From contig OX421961.1 of assembly GCA_949128115.1 (NCBI GenBank), positions 51,322,171 to 51,386,170 on the forward strand: a stretch of DNA of 64,000 nucleotides. Reading direction: 5' to 3'. Shown here piece after piece: positions 34,326 through 45,699 of the stretch. The translations under genes and the position numbers were made by a program. A model generated the notes under the pieces. The model saw only the letters and a program-made list of their open reading frames with translations, was not told where the DNA came from and ran no database searches. The first letter of the stretch is position 1; each line of letters begins with the position of its first letter. The stretch comes from Anaspis maculata. Lineage: Eukaryota; Arthropoda; Insecta; Coleoptera; Scraptiidae.

Positions 34326-35384
34326 ATTTGGATATTATTCACTAGGACATTATCTTTTCATAAAACGTGATGCCAGAGCAGTATTTCAAATGCATGGCAG
34401 GCATCGCCGTCGTCGTCGCGTCGTAGCGGTGTTCTCTATCATGATTATAAGGATGCAATTCAATTGGTGACATAAGGCGTTGCGGAATCAATCGCTGTGG
34501 GCTTATAGTAGGTACAGGCCAGTTAGAATAAAAATGGACCAAACCTGGGAATTTCAAACAACAATAAGCTAAAATTTTGGGAATATGTTCAGGAAACTAT
34601 ACTAGAAACAAATCCTGGAAAGTCCCTAAAAATCCCACTTTAGAAAACGCCGCCATCTTGATTTTTAACATGACCCCTCAAGTTTTGCCTAGTTTTTTTA
34701 GGTTATATTTTTTTTTTCGTTACAACTAAGCATACATATAGTTAAATAGGGCAAAAAAGAGATATAAACACCTTTCAGCAAGAATAATAGGGAAAATATG
34801 ACGAACATCAAGGAGCACATTGAAGGGGCAGCGTTTTTATCTCTGACTTTCCAAGAATGTTTGTGTTGAAATTTGAGCTTGTAATCAAAACATCCATTTA
34901 GCTGATTAATAATTACCCTTCGGCGAAAAGAAGCTGCACTCCAGCAAAATATCCTACTTAGGTTTGAATTTAAAAACAAAGATTTACTCTCATGAGGACC
35001 CCGCAAAAATTGGTTTTGTTAAATTTGGCTGAATCTGTTGTTGTAGATCTGGGTTGAGAAATATATTCCTAAAAAGTTGGATTCCTCCGAAGATACCTTC
35101 TATGAACAGTTTTTTCCCTAAACTTCTAATAAGGTCCAAATTAGGAACTAACTTGAAAATTTGAAAATTCACTAAAGTGGTTCAAAATAAAAGTTGTGAT
35201 CATGGGGAAAATAATTCAGACAAATTAGGTTGTACATTGGGGTAGTTATCGAGGAAGTTGAGGGGAGGGGGGGAGATCAAAGAAACAAAGTGAAGCTCCA
35301 GAACTTTTGATTTTTATAAAAACTGATATAAGGAATGACGAAGAAATGATCTGGCAAAATCTGGATTAATGAATTGGAGGTGGT
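34326..35384. other. No feature recognised
   Basis: Unassigned AT-rich sequence; frames of 60-102 codons on the minus strand have no familiar motif. Confidence 0.35.
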
Positions 35385-35530
35385 AATAATAATAATAATT
35401 TCGTCTTTGTTACGGCAAAGTCTAGCCAATGGCTACTCTACTTAACCGTGGACCGACAGCTTAACGTGCTCTCCGAGGCACGGTATAAGCGAGCTGATAG
35501 TTAAATTTCTGGTAGGTCACCCATCCAGAT
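35385..35530 (-). mobile_element. LINE or SINE 3'-end fragment with (ATT)n tail
   Basis: On the minus strand GATGGGTGACCTACCAG, then CTCGGAGAGCACGTTAAGC.GTCGGTCC, then ACTTTGCCGTAACAAAGACG run into (ATT)n. The GAGAGCACGTTAAGC-GTCGGTCC block is, from memory, a recurring piece of arthropod retroposon tails. No coding part. Confidence 0.5.
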
Positions 35531-36814
35531 AGGACTTGGATTCAAAGTCAAGGAAACAAAATAAAATTCTGAAACTCCAGATTCCCATAGGATCTGATCT
35601 TACGGGCGCAGTAGAGAAATAATCTAGAAAAAAATCCGAACCAATAATGAATTGAGGTATTCTTTTTTAGAGGTTGAGGGAAAACATCGAGAAAACAGAG
35701 TAAAATTCTGGAACTTCGAATTCATCTAGAACTTGATCTGGGTGAATGGCAGAATGATAATAGAAATCAACTGAATAAGGATGAGCTTTCCATTTCTAGA
35801 CCAGCTTCCACCAGTCTTACCCACACATCATGATATCTATATCCCATTCACTTTTTTTTTCAGTAGGATAACTTTTTTGGAGCAAAAATAAAGTGACATG
35901 CTGGAGCGCTGGGAGGATATGAATACTGATAGTTTTGCTCCAAAACTTCGCAGGTGCCATCAGTCGTAGCACTTGTAGCCATAGCCCTCCAACTTGTCAC
36001 TTTATTTTTAATTCAAAAAGTAATTCTACTGAATTTAAAACGTGAACGGCATACCCACAACCATTATGGGGGCTAAGGAACTAAAATCAAGATTTCGGAC
36101 TTTTCAAGTTGTCAAAAGATTATTGTTCCTTTTTTGTTACCTACAGAATGGTTTTTGTTATACGAACATCAACGGTTCTAAGAAGATCTTCAATTTTTAT
36201 ATTCTGTAATTTTTTTTGTTATAGATATTGTGATTTCAAGTTGAATTCATTATTTATAAATTCTGAGCTACGCTTATCCACCCTAAAATATCTCTAGAGA
36301 AGCAAAAAATAATACGAAGCAGGTCGCTGTGATGTTTTGTTGATGAATAGGCGGCTAAAAACAGAAAAAAAGAAAGAAGTATGAAAAATCAAGATATCGC
36401 GGCGTTTGCCCAAATGGGATTTCTGGGGACTTATGAGGGTTTGTTTCTACTGAGTCTATGAAGATACCCTCCAAATTTTAGCTCGTTATTTGAAATTTGC
36501 GGGTAATGGGGTAATTATCTTACTAGCCTGTGCTATTATTCCTTGACAGAGATCAATCATCCAGGTCTCTTCAAAAAAAAAAAACTGAAATTTTGGAATT
36601 TAAAAGAATTGGTTTTGGATTTTGGAAATGCCAATGGGCTCAAACCAAAGTGGTGCCATCCAAAACCTCAGGATGAAACCAGCTGCTTTCAGTATGCGGG
36701 AAAAAGTAACGAAACAAAATACAGACCATAATTAAAATAATTTCTGTGCAAAAATAAAGTTATAGGACACTATCGATTCATAATAAGGGTACTTGCGTTA
36801 CTGGAAGCTAGAGA
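35531..36814. other. Mostly unassigned; contains a dispersed repeat copy
   Basis: About 35870-36055 resembles 31165-31290 and contains a local inverted pair (GCAAAAATAAAGTGACATG..CTCCAACTTGTCACTTTATTTTTA). Two TTCTGGAACT/TTCTGAAACT..GATCTG segments near 35560 and 35705 look like a weak tandem unit. No gene. Confidence 0.4.
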
Positions 36815-36887
36815 GCGCTTGGGCGCCCTCCCAAAATTTGGCGCCCGAGGCGGTAGCCTCGCTTACCACACCCTAAAGCCGGCCCTG
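36815..36887. mobile_element. Orphan hAT end
   Basis: GGGCGCCCTCCC..TTGGCGCCCGAGGCGG..ACCACACCCTAAAGCCGGCCCTG is a typical hAT right end (CAGGGCCGGC in inverse). No partner end or 8-bp duplication was found, so it is a truncated element. Confidence 0.55.
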
Positions 36888-37659
36888 TCTGGCTTCTAAA
36901 CGATTTCGATGACAATTCGATTAATCTTCGCTACTTTGTGTTAAATCGAAATAGTTCGGTCCGAGCGAAATTAGATCGCATCTGAAGATAAAATCTGCCC
37001 TTGTTCAATGTTCCTCCATCTATCGATATGCTCCGCTTTGTAGAGAAAACATGAAAACAAGCAGATAAACAGAAAGTTACTCAAAAGACAAGATTCATTT
37101 CAAGGACTATAGTATACAGACACAGAACAGAACTAACTGATATTGTATTAGCAAATCATCAATGCTCAAGGAACAGGTGCGTCCAACTCTGGAGCCTTGG
37201 GACAATTCTCTCAAATGAATAACGATCTGGTAAGGAAACCGGCCGTTCGGCTCCAACGGTCAATAGAAAAATCCTGGGAACAAAATCAAAAAATAACAAA
37301 AACCTGTCGTCTAAATTAGGTACTTGACAAGTAGGAATGAGTGTGCGCATCCGGCTATCTATGAGACCTGGGACTGGTAGACAATTCGTAGATCGTACCT
37401 ATAATACTGGGTGAGTAATTGATATGGAAAAGCTCGATTACACCTACGCCGTTGATTAGGTACAAGAAAAACGAGGCTTAAAAATCATTGTGAATAGGAG
37501 GCCAAATTGCAGTTGGTAAAATTATTTTGCCCTATACATGGTCCCCATTTTCGCTCTAGAACCAAAAGAGAGATTTTTTTTAATGAAATGCCCTAATTTT
37601 GATTCAATTTTTTCATCCAGATTTCTAAGCTCTATTAAAAGTGTACTTTTGTTTTTAGC
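36888..37659. other. No feature recognised
   Basis: Unassigned sequence without transposon ends or supportable frames. Confidence 0.35.
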
Positions 37660-38240
37660 GCATTTTTGTAAGGAACTGGCGCTCATACGCCGGTTTGTCT
37701 GTCTGTCTGTGTAGAAATTAGGAAGTTGTAGGTACTCCTCCTTGGGAAATGAAGATAGAGTCTTGGAATTTTTTTTGAATGATAGCTAATGTCCTCAAGG
37801 GTGGCTAAGAGTCATAATTTTCTTATCCATACATAGTTATCATTATTATTATCAAAAGAACAAAGATTTACTGTGCATTTCTAAAAAGTTGAACTCCTCC
37901 TCGGCGAATGAAGCTAGAGCCATGGAACTTTTTCCGATGGATAACCTAAGTCCTCAAGAGTGGCCAGTGGGCAGATTGGATTCCATGGTTGCGCCGCCAT
38001 ATTGAAATTTCTTGATAGTGGAACGATTTTTATGAAATTTGGAGCTTACCCTTGTCTCGTATGATCATTATTTTTTTCAAGTTGAGTTTCATGATTCTAT
38101 CGCCATCTTGGCCGCCATATTGAAATTTCTTATTAGTGGAACGATTGTCATGAAACGTGAAACTTGCACTTGTCTCGTATGAACATTTCATTTTCAAGCC
38201 GGACTTCATTTCTATCAATGACAGATCTGTACTTGGAAAA
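37660..38240 (+). repeat. Complex repeat family K, copy 2
   Basis: (GTCT)n near 37692, TCCTTGGGAAATGAAGA..AGAGTCTTGGAA, TGATAGCTAATGTCCTCAAG, then about two of the 118-bp GCCGCCATATTGAAATTTCTT units (37990-38210). The order is the same as at 26.8-27.7 kb. Confidence 0.7.
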
Positions 38241-38714
38241 TGCGCTATTGAGACTCACGCACGTAAGAAGATATTCACTTGCTTCAGTTAGTGGTTGGTT
38301 ATTTCTGTTTGTGGTGGTGCCATCAACTAGAAATTGGAAATTGAAAATTTAAGTGATTTTGAGGTTCACTTTGAAAAATCGTGGGGACCTTCTTTTTCAT
38401 ATTTTAGAAATGAAATCTGACGTAACAATAGTCGAATAGATGATGAATAACTTCATGACAGAAGAGTTGAGATTTAAAAAAAAATAATTAAAAACTCTTT
38501 GTTTTTGTTATAGCGCAGAAATGGGACACCTGTATAGTTGAATATAATTTTCCAAACCGCAACTTAACCTCCCATTCACAGTGACTTTTGGTTAATTTCG
38601 GTTTCATCAATGGCGTAGGTACAATCAAGCGTTCCCATATCAATGACTCGTATAGCAAATTCTGACACGGCAAAATATTTTGGTCATATTTTGATGTTGG
38701 GATAGGCGACTTAT
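38241..38714. other. No feature recognised
   Basis: Starts with a GAGACTCACGCACGTAAGAAG motif related to 600-632; the remainder is unassigned. Confidence 0.35.
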
Positions 38715-38945
38715 CTCATTGGAGAAAAGGACCCATTCGTGTAGGAAGCTCCAGAAAATTGATTATTTTAGAAGGTTCCAGTTGCCGCCAGGAAATGTCG
38801 GCTGTCACGTCAGTTGGAAGGCACGTTAAAACTGTAATTTTTTGGTCTTACGTCGATGATCAGGGTCATCGCAGACCTTTCTCTACGTCATCCATAATTT
38901 TCACTCAAGGAACAGCAATTTACTGCATCCAGCCAAGAAAAGAAA
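38715..38945 (+). repeat. Dispersed repeat family R, copy 4
   Basis: GGAGAAAAGGACCCATTCGTG, GTTGCCGCCAGGAAATGTCGG, GCTGTCACGTCAGTTGGAAG and CGATGATCAGGGTCATCGCAG join segments that are separate in the copies at 25.7 and 27.8 kb. This suggests the fuller order of the family. Confidence 0.6.
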
Positions 38946-39419
38946 GGCCACTTCGGGCGGCATGACCCGCAGTCAAACACAACCATTTTCAAGATCTTCT
39001 GCTTGGACTTCACTTGGAGATGCGCATTTCACATTGTGCAGTTTGCCGTAGCCTATCTTTGTATTTGGGGTGCAAATGTTTTTCGTTTTTCTCCCACCGC
39101 AACCGCATCGCCGGTAGCGTAGTCTTTCAGCTGCTCACCTCTGAACCTAGATCTACTAGTAGCCTGCTAAATACGCTAAGCATAACATCGAAGAGGAGAC
39201 ACAAAAACAAACCCTCTTCTACATTATTTCTACTCTTGTCAAAGGACCTCACACGATTCTTATGGAAAATGGCTTTCGGTTAAATTCTGTGAATTTTCGA
39301 TATGTTGTAGCTCATGAGATAGGTACCAATCAAATACCGTGAACCCAAAATTTGAATAATGGACAGTTATTCACCCACAGGGGGCTGAAGTTGGAGGTTT
39401 TGACGGCTTAAAAAAGATA

Positions 39420-40105
39420 TTATGACGTAAATGAAAGTTTTTGATTTGGTTTCTCAAGTTGTGTTTCATGTCAATTGTATCCATTTAAGAGAAAAATATG
39501 AGCCTCCTCCTTCACCCCCCCCCCCAACTCCTATCTATCTAGCATCACAAAAATTCGAGATTACTCTCAAAAGCCATGCAGATGCCTTCTGTGATTCAAT
39601 ATGAATTTTGACATCAAAATTATTATCCACTCCTAATGTCGGGCTGACGATTTTATAATTTTTCTCGGTTAACTGAGCTAAATTTTTGGTATCGTGTACT
39701 TCAAAGTCTGATAAACAAAAAGTTCTCATACCAAAACTTATTCCTATGGACAGTTTTTGTTCTATAGGGGGCTGAAGTTGAACATTTGAGAGCACTTCAC
39801 CCCAACATTAGGGGTTGAAAATATTTTTCATTCAAAATTCATAATTCAAATCACAGAAGCCATCTGCATGGCTCTTGAGAGTAATCTCGAATTCTATGAT
39901 GCTAGATAGGAGTTGGGGGTGAATAAGGGGGTTGATATAGGCTGTCTGATTTCTACATGATTCTAGGGCTGTGTCCCTGGTCGCCATCGGCCGATCGCGG
40001 CCTGAATCGCAGCCCCTAGAATCATGTATAAATCAGACAGCCTATATTTTTCTCTTAAATTAATGCAATTGGCATGAAACACAACTTGAAGAGAAAAAAA
40101 AATGA
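39420..40105. mobile_element. Imperfect foldback element, right arm carries a nested MITE
   Basis: The left arm (about 39440-39640) reads CAAGTTGTGTTTCATG, TTTAAGAGAAAAATAT, AACTCCTATCTA and TCGAGATTACTCTCAA..GCCATGCAGATG. All recur in inverse at about 39800-40100. The two arms lie around a roughly 160-base centre. Outer ends and target duplication are not resolved. Confidence 0.65.
39935..40047. mobile_element. 113-bp palindromic MITE nested in the right arm
   Basis: ATATAGGCTGTCTGATTT.TACATGATTCTAGGG against its inverse CCCTAGAATCATGTA.AAATCAGACAGCCTATAT. It splits the right arm exactly where the left arm is continuous (after GAGAAAAATAT), so it is a later insertion. Confidence 0.75.
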
Positions 40106-41229
40106 GAATTCAACCGCGCGGGATCCATTTTCCATAACAATAGAGTATTATACTAAAAAAAAATTTTGATTGAAATGGAAAGTACATTGAAAAAAAATTG
40201 ACCCATGTTTCTTTATTCAGTCAAAAACCGTATTAGTGCAAGCGTAATAAATGAATAACATCAACTAGTTCTGACGTCACAGCGAGTCACCGCCTATACT
40301 GCCTGTGTAAATGACGTCAGATATAGGCAGAATATAGGAATTTCGTTTATTTATTGCGGCCAAACGATACGGTTCTTGGCTAAATAAAAAAATACGGGTC
40401 AGTTATTTTTTTATATAGTTTCTGTTTCCATCGAAAACAAAATATTTTTTTAAAAGTATAACACAATGGTATAACACTCCATCAGGCGGAGTCCTTTCTA
40501 TGTCAATGGTGTAGGTATTGCAGGTATCTACTAGTGCCTACCAGGCTACCAGACGTCCCAGTATGGATTCTCCTCGAAAAATTCCTGCACCGGTAAAGTA
40601 CTGATGTATGGAATGCAAATCGCCTACAGAATTCAGAAGACAGAATGTTACACGCCTATAGCATCAACGGTTTGAGCAATAAGGCAATTTTCCCAGGGTA
40701 GGAAACCGAATGCGAATGCCTAGGTAAAATACAAATCATGACGCACGCAGGGTCTGAGAATGCATCAAGAAGGCTGTGACGAGTCCTGTCTTGAAGACCC
40801 AGGTCTGCGGAACATATGCGTTGTGCGAGCGATTTCATCCATATGAGGATCCATCGGGGACCTTTGGCCCAGCGTAAGCTGTTAGCAAACTACTGGGATG
40901 AGTCTAGTTCATCTCGTAGAGTGAATTAGCTATATTATTGAATTGTATAATGCATATCGAAGAGGTATAGCCTTCCAGAATCCATAAACTTTGTGAAAAA
41001 AGTTCTGCTTTCGGTTCTGCTATTGATTCAAGCAGTATGGACACCAGTAAACTTGGCATAGGTAATCTAAACGCGTCTGCAAAGTGCGAATTGCGATTTT
41101 ATGATGGAGTGGTAGTTAAACACGACCACAGCTCACAAGTAAGTACTTACTCCAGCAAATTAATATTAGCTTAAGCTCATAAAGTAAGGCTATGTTCTCA
41201 ACGCATTAATAAACGTTTGGAATTCGGAT
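40106..41229. other. No feature recognised
   Basis: Unassigned. A short motif near 40566 (CGAAAAATTCCTGCAC..TAAAGTACTGA) resembles a piece of repeat family R. Confidence 0.35.
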
Positions 41230-42080
41230 CAACAAAAAATCACTACTAATTGACCCGAAAACTCCAGCGCGCTCTGCGTTCTAATAAAAAAAGCTCGCGT
41301 CCCCGTGCACCCTCTGAACCATTCTCCGAAACACGAATTTGGTTTTTTTACCTCAACCCTTCCATAAATATTTGTTCCAGAACGTTCCAATTATCTTTTG
41401 TTTTTCCTGACGAAGTGCGCGCTTCTATTGAGTTTTCGGCTTGCATATTAGCGCAAAAAGGACAGATGGCGGCACCACCGCCCCCGCCGGAACAATGTCG
41501 GCGAATTTTCTTATATTGACATTCTTTGCGAACAACAACAATAATGCCTCGTCGTCGCAGTCATACCAACCATCACCTTCGTCTGATGCCTATACCTATA
41601 CCAAATCGGGTAAAATTTAATTTTCTTTTGGCGGCGTCTTCCCGCTCATCCTTTCTCGTCCTTAGGATTATTATTACGACGACGGCAGAGGAAGCGCAAA
41701 AAAGTGGCGGTGTAAGCAACCAGTTCAATTCTTACCCGGGTTAGCCAGAGAAGCGAAATGTGCAAAAGGGAAGTAAACATGGCCTAACGAGGATAATAAC
41801 CTTTTTTATTGATCAAACGGAATCCAGCGACCATAATTCGCTTCTCCGCCTAATTTAGTTGTTTGTATTTTTCGGGGTTGCCCATCATCCTCCCTGATGG
41901 GACGTAAACTGTGCATGAAAGTGAAAAAAGAACTGGGCCAGTGTAATAAATTACACTAATTATTGCGCTTAATTGCGAATCGAGCGCCCAGTCCGGCATT
42001 CGGAATTTCATTTCGAGTTTTTCGTTGCGTCAGACGCGAACGATAGCTGGAATGGGAAACATCTTTCTGCGATGCGATGG
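41230..42080. other. Island not obviously repetitive; candidate conserved non-coding DNA
   Basis: CpG-containing words are common (CCAGCGCGCTCTGCG, CCTCGTCGTCGCAG, TTGCGTCAGACGCGAACG), with homeodomain-like AT cores (CTAATTATTGCGCTTAATTGCG, CGCCTAATTTAG). No transposon ends and no domain in the open frames. The inference of conservation is untested. Confidence 0.28.
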
Positions 42081-43199
42081 CGTGAAAAATAAAATATGTA
42101 CAATTTATCACCTCTTGCCGATGGACGAACCAAATTAAAAACTTAGCTTGGAAAACGGTAGAGCCAGAACAAACGCAGCAAAAGAAGATGTAATTGGAAA
42201 AAGTGGAAGCAAGAGTTGACTCTTTTATTTGAGCTTAGATTTATGTGGTACTTGATTGAGTGCGAAGACTCAGGAAATAAATTAAAAAGTGTCGCAAGGA
42301 GAAGAGGGTATCGGATTGAGGGGATGGCATACTGGGGATGGTAACTAAATAGGGGATTTGGAGATCCATGGGGTTTGTCACTTTTCTGCAGCAGAGAAGA
42401 TTCAAATAATCATTTATTTCATTAGTTTATGTCTATTTATTTAGTTATAGTCTTTTTTACAGAAAACAAAGAAATATTGCGCTCCAACGCTTCAACTTCA
42501 AGCGACTTATTGTAATTTTTCATGCATAATAACTTCTCTTCTCAGGTACGACTTAAACGTTTAGAAAGTGAATCCAACCCAAAACAGCAATGCTGAACAT
42601 GATTTCTTACGCTCGTTGAACTCTGATGCTGTTTCAAGACTTCGGTGGAGATAAACTTTATTCACGACATGCTCTTTACTGTGGAATGTAAGATCGCTCG
42701 AGGTAACTCATCAATTAATCACTTAAATGTAAACCAATCTAACCTCCTCGCAAAAAATTGGAACAACTGGTGATCCAGACGTTGAAAAAATCAACCTTGG
42801 CACTTGGCTCCAGCCGTGATGAAGGTCCTTCGCGCAAAAAAATCGTTGCTAACGCAATTATTGTAACGTCTGGATGGTCTGAAACAGCAATTCCAGTGCC
42901 TGATGAAAATCAAGATAAAGACAGATACCGAGGGCACTACAAGCACAGCTTACTGTGGACAATGGTGACACCCAGTCCACTTTTCCGCTCGGTTTCTGCG
43001 GCAATGTAGCGTCGCTCCCCTCGAATGCCTTTGAACTAAATCGTGCTTCTTGTGAATACACAAAACGCCCTTTCTTTTTGGCGCAAAGTTTCCTGACCAT
43101 CAGCAGCTATGCTGCACTACTGCTACGTGCTAACTACAGGGCGAGTTTGCAACTACACTCACACCTCAAAACACAGCGGCAGCTCTTAATTAGTTAAAC
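42081..43199. other. No supported gene
   Basis: Overlapping frames of about 80 codons on both strands at 42758-43197 mirror each other and show no motif. Otherwise unassigned. Confidence 0.35.
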
Positions 43200-43620
43200 T
43201 GTTCCAGATGAGATTAATGGCAACGATTCCTTATCCTCGGGCTTCGCTCGTGTTTACGGTTAACAACAGAGCTAACAAGAAGAGAAGCCCCCATGCGGTG
43301 AGGGTGAATTTGGGGAACAACAACAACAACGCCAATGGCGGCGTTACGGAGAAGGTATGGGTTGTTTTTTTTTTATACTGCGCGCGGAACAGGGGGTGAT
43401 CGAGGGCCTTCGATGCTCTAATAAATACCATCGTGTCGATATCGTCACGCCATTTAATTTTTCACGTTGTTTGCGGCCACGCAAGCTCTGTTTCTGATTT
43501 TCGGCGATAAATTATCGTGTTCCAGAGCGGCACAGATAGCCATTAACGATGGACACAAGCGGGTCAAATAAACAATTCGATATCGCTCGATAGCTAACTA
43601 CTTTTTTGTTAAATGGGCCA
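43200..43620. other. Island not obviously repetitive, with AT-core and CpG words
   Basis: AAAGTCCG-like repeats are absent. The block includes GAACAACAACAACAACGCCAATGGCGGCG, ATCGTGTCGATATCGTCACG, GGCGATAAATTATCG and AGCCATTAACGATGG. Composition and lack of repeat signatures resemble the other candidate regulatory islands. Confidence 0.25.
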
Positions 43621-43736
43621 CTGCCGTAAATCTCTTACAGTTTTTTTTTCCAATTGGTAAAAAATGTGCTCTCAGTGTTAGCCGAGTCTGCTCAGTATGT
43701 GTAAACTGCCATGATTGTCAGTATCAATAATAGGAA

Positions 43737-43763
43737 ATATTATTATTATTATTATTATTATTT
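43737..43763. repeat. (ATT)n microsatellite
   Basis: Simple trinucleotide run; it could be the tail of an unrecognised LINE fragment. Confidence 0.85.
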
Positions 43764-44037
43764 ACTGTGAAGTACATGATTTTATTTTCGGGATGTAGAA
43801 TTTGATAACTTGAGCAAGCGTTCAGAAACTGAAGATGAAACTGCTAAGTTGCAGTGAGTGATAAAAAAGAAAACAATTCAAGACAGTAAATCACGAATAA
43901 AGAACATGATTGTTTAAACTTATACCAGAAAACAAAGGATAATGTTGGTATAAGTATAAGCAATAGAAATATCACCACAAGTACCTACTTGGAAGGTTTC
44001 AATAATTTTTACAAAATATATGTCTCTTTGTCTGTAT

Positions 44038-44560
44038 TGTTACAAGCGGCGATTCCCGTGCATTCTGGTGAACCCGCGATCTTTCTAGACTCTTCCATTC
44101 GGTCGTAGTGTACAAGTGCGGAGCTCTGGACATTTCCAGAATAATACGCGATGGCTTAGTGATTAAAATACATGGAGCCTTGAACGGTGGGTCAAGACAC
44201 ATCTGTCCATTTTGGCGGAGGTACCGTAGTCACCGCACGCTGGTGGTGCCCGCGAAATGTGTAGAATTTTTCGGGAGTCGCATGGAAACCGTATGCCGGG
44301 TCACTGTGGAATTTGCTGAAGAACATAATATGGAACATTCGCGATGAATTAGTCGGACCTTTATAAAGCATCAATAGTCGGTTTATGGGCAGTTATGCAT
44401 GGGAAGTGATCGAGTGCGATAAAAGCGAAGTAGTTTCAGCGATATTTCCAAGCGTAAATAATTGTTTGCGTGTATTTATTGTAGTACGCAGTAATAAACA
44501 GTGTGTGTTTCAAAACGATCGTCTCAATTATAAACGAACCCGTACGTGAAATACGTAACA
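44038..44560 (+). mobile_element. Solo LTR of a Ty3/gypsy family, TSD GTAT
   Basis: Starts TGTTACAAGCGGCGAT and ends ATACGTAACA. Flanked by GTAT on both sides (44034-44037, 44561-44564), a 4-bp target duplication as expected for Ty3/gypsy integrases. It aligns with the LTR at 55258-55767 over TCTGGA..TTCCAGA, TTGAACG..CAAG.CACATC.GTCCA.TTTGGCGGAGG, AATAAACAGTGTGTGTTT and TCTCAATTATA..CGAACCCGTACG. TATAAAG at 44362 and AATAAA at 44493 would serve as promoter and polyadenylation signals. No internal region follows, so it arose by LTR-LTR recombination (inference). Confidence 0.9.
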
Positions 44561-45515
44561 GTATCTTGTAGATGTGAACATTTCTGACTACATGCATGAT
44601 GTGGGTACTTTCATTTGGATGTTTTTCACTCGTCGATTCTAGAAAGCGTGGAGAGTTAATTTTGTCATGGCGTAGGACCTATTCAAAGGTAAGTTTTCGT
44701 ATTATTCTACGACTACACCTTGACATCCTGCGGTGTCTTCATGCAACATTCGGTAGCGAGTATAATGTATAGTATTATAGTAGTATCGGCACCGCCTGGA
44801 ACATTCCATCCATGGGCGATTTCGACGAATATCTTATTTCACCTTGATTTTACCCTAGATAGAGAGTGGTAAGTTGGAAAGAATGGTTTTTTGGATTCGC
44901 AATCCTCGACTTCGTGGGCAAGAGCACGAGAGGGCAAACAAGCTTCAATTTCTAATGTTTGAATTCAGGTTCAATCCGACAAGCGCGTGACATGACAATC
45001 ATGACCGTCATGATTGAAATGACGGCAATGAAATTTCGCTGTTTTGTGAATCTCGCGTTTTGAGTTTCGACTGATTGTATGACAAATGGGAAAATTTGAA
45101 AAATTTCCCAGTTGGTGAGCGGGTAAAAGAAAGAATTCTATATTAGAAAATGAATTTTTTCACTGGTACACCTTCACCTCCACAATAGTATCTCCAATAA
45201 ACTTACAAAAGATAACAAGGGAAAAAGCGATTATAATTCATAATTTGGACTTCCATGTAGGTTTTTCACCAATCCAAAGAGACATGGGGTAGAAAATTGT
45301 TCACAATATTTTTTGTGCAGTCAACGTTTTGTCGGCTCGAAAAACTGACATCGAAATCCAAATACAAACCAAGGGAGTTAATATGAAGAAGAATAATTCA
45401 TGAAATATAAATACTTGGCAGGTGCAATGAAACTCAGGGCTTTGCTCGTAATGAATACAGTTTTTAATTTGGGTTACTTTGATGCATATTCATTTGGCAA
45501 CGACCATACCACGTT
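44561..45515. other. No feature recognised
   Basis: Unassigned sequence between the solo LTR and a SINE. Confidence 0.35.
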
Positions 45516-45521
45516 GAAAAC

Positions 45522-45690
45522 ACGCTTGTGGCGCAGGTGGTCAAGTGGCTGCCTGCGACGCGAAAGTCCCGGGTCCGATTCCCGGTGAAAAGTCTGGGTG
45601 TTGTGTTGTCCGAAATTTGTACTTTTCTGAATTTGTAAACCTGATAAATAAACGGGCAAACTCCCATGGCGAGAAAAAGCCGATAAGGAG
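45522..45690 (+). mobile_element. tRNA-derived SINE, copy 2
   Basis: GCTTGTGGCGCAGGTGGTCA..GGCTGCC, then GGGTCCGATTCCCGG (A- and B-box-like), then AAAGTCTGGGTGTTGTGTTG and GATAAATAAACGGGCAAACTCCCATGG. Same family as 18490-18655 in the opposite orientation. It abuts the end of repeat family K. Confidence 0.75.
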
Positions 45691-45699
45691 AAAACAAGC

